From Betaproteobacteria bacterium SG8_40 (GTDB taxonomy: Bacteria; Pseudomonadota; Gammaproteobacteria; Burkholderiales; Eutrophovitaceae): a DNA stretch of 6,279 bases. The stretch lies in the NCBI GenBank assembly GCA_001304425.1, contig LJTS01000172.1:1-6279 (forward strand), read 5' to 3'. How positions within the stretch are numbered: the stretch's first letter is position 1; every line of letters starts with the position of its first letter. Below are positions 5,942 through 6,279 of this stretch, one piece after another. A program made the position numbers and the translations under genes. Below the pieces are notes generated by a model, which saw nothing but the letters and a program-made list of their open reading frames with translations, was not told the origin of the DNA and did no database searches.

Positions 5942-6279
5942 TGCACGGAATGCATGCAAACCGGATGCGCTGGATACTGGTTGCGATTGTCGTGATCGCT
6001 GCCTGCCTGCTGCCTTTCGTACTCAGCAGTTACCGCGTGTTCCAGTTCAATCTGGTGCTGGTCTACGCCATCGTGTTGCTCGGGCTGAACATGCTCACCG
6101 GCTTCAACGGCCAGATATCACTCGGTCATGGCGCCTTCTACGCGATCGGTGCCTATGTTGCGGCCGTGCTGATGGATCAGTGGGGCGTACCTTACTGGGC
6201 GACGATTCCCGCAGCCGGCATCGTCTGCTTTGTCGCCGGCTTCTTGTTCGGCTTGCCCGCCTTGCGCCTGCACGGGCAC
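5941..6279 (+). CDS. livM: LIV-type ABC transporter permease LivM, 3'-truncated by the window edge
   Basis: The first 113 codons of the second inner-membrane permease of the importer; the full protein is usually 300 residues or more, so most lies beyond the window. Hydrophobic segments are seen at about 11-30, 36-54, 64-80 and 83-105. The LivM hallmark GQISLGHGAF (57-66) follows NMLTGFN, and GLPALRL (104-110) begins the next conserved block. The ATG at 5941 overlaps the livH TGA by one base and is preceded by GAGGG (5932-5936) at four bases' spacing. In-frame ATGs at 5950 and 5965 are alternatives that would shorten the cytoplasmic N-terminus. No binding-protein gene is visible; it may follow livM or lie elsewhere. 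Confidence 0.93.
   Translation, partial: MHGMHANRMRWILVAIVVIAACLLPFVLSSYRVFQFNLVLVYAIVLLGLNMLTGFNGQISLGHGAFYAIGAYVAAVLMDQWGVPYWATIPAAGIVCFVAGFLFGLPALRLHGH

Noticed and set aside
5066..5959. 297-codon minus-strand open frame opposite livH
   Set aside because: Its His/Gln/Asp/Arg-rich product is the typical antisense shadow of a GC-rich membrane protein gene; the + strand is an unmistakable permease.
1..6279. CRISPR arrays, tRNA/rRNA genes, transposase genes, defence or toxin-antitoxin genes
   Set aside because: No regularly spaced repeats, no tRNA-like or rRNA-like sequence, and no such protein families seen on either strand.

Overview
The window is a GC-rich (roughly 60 % by eye) stretch of bacterial chromosome that looks proteobacterial, most likely betaproteobacterial. 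This rests on gene style (branched-chain acyl-CoA dehydrogenase, classical SDR, a Beta/Gammaproteobacteria-like GST, a LIV-type transporter operon) and on a foldback repeat whose internal sequence resembles repeats I associate with Betaproteobacteria. No taxonomic marker gene is present, so the assignment is tentative.

Layout: (1) 3-1052 (+), acyl-CoA dehydrogenase cut by the left edge; (2) 1136-1912 (+), complete SDR-family oxidoreductase, probably co-transcribed with it; (3) 1910-2090, a 181-bp imperfect palindrome with perfect 19-bp ends (or 17-bp ends plus a TA duplication), a MITE-like foldback element sitting exactly on the SDR stop codon; (4) 2100-2139, a strong intrinsic terminator between convergent genes; (5) 2162-2794 (-), complete glutathione S-transferase; (6) about 2811-3534, a ~720-bp divergent region with no convincing gene but several hairpins, a terminator-like structure and an orphan SDR-like peptide motif; (7) 3535-6279 (+), a tightly packed operon for a branched-chain-amino-acid-type (HAAT/LIV) ABC importer: livG and livF ATPases, livH permease, and the first 113 codons of livM, cut by the right edge. 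The livK-type binding protein is not in the window.

The genes make sense together as a catabolic neighbourhood: a LIV-type importer brings in an amino acid or a carboxylic/aromatic acid, and the acyl-CoA dehydrogenase and SDR carry out beta-oxidation-like steps on the CoA thioester. The substrate cannot be read from the sequence. GST may be an accessory detoxification or ring-modifying enzyme, or simply a neighbour.

I found no evidence of an undescribed multi-gene system. The most distinctive observation is the foldback element: removing it with one TA copy leaves an in-frame TAA stop followed directly by the SDR terminator, so it appears to have landed inside the stop codon without changing the protein.
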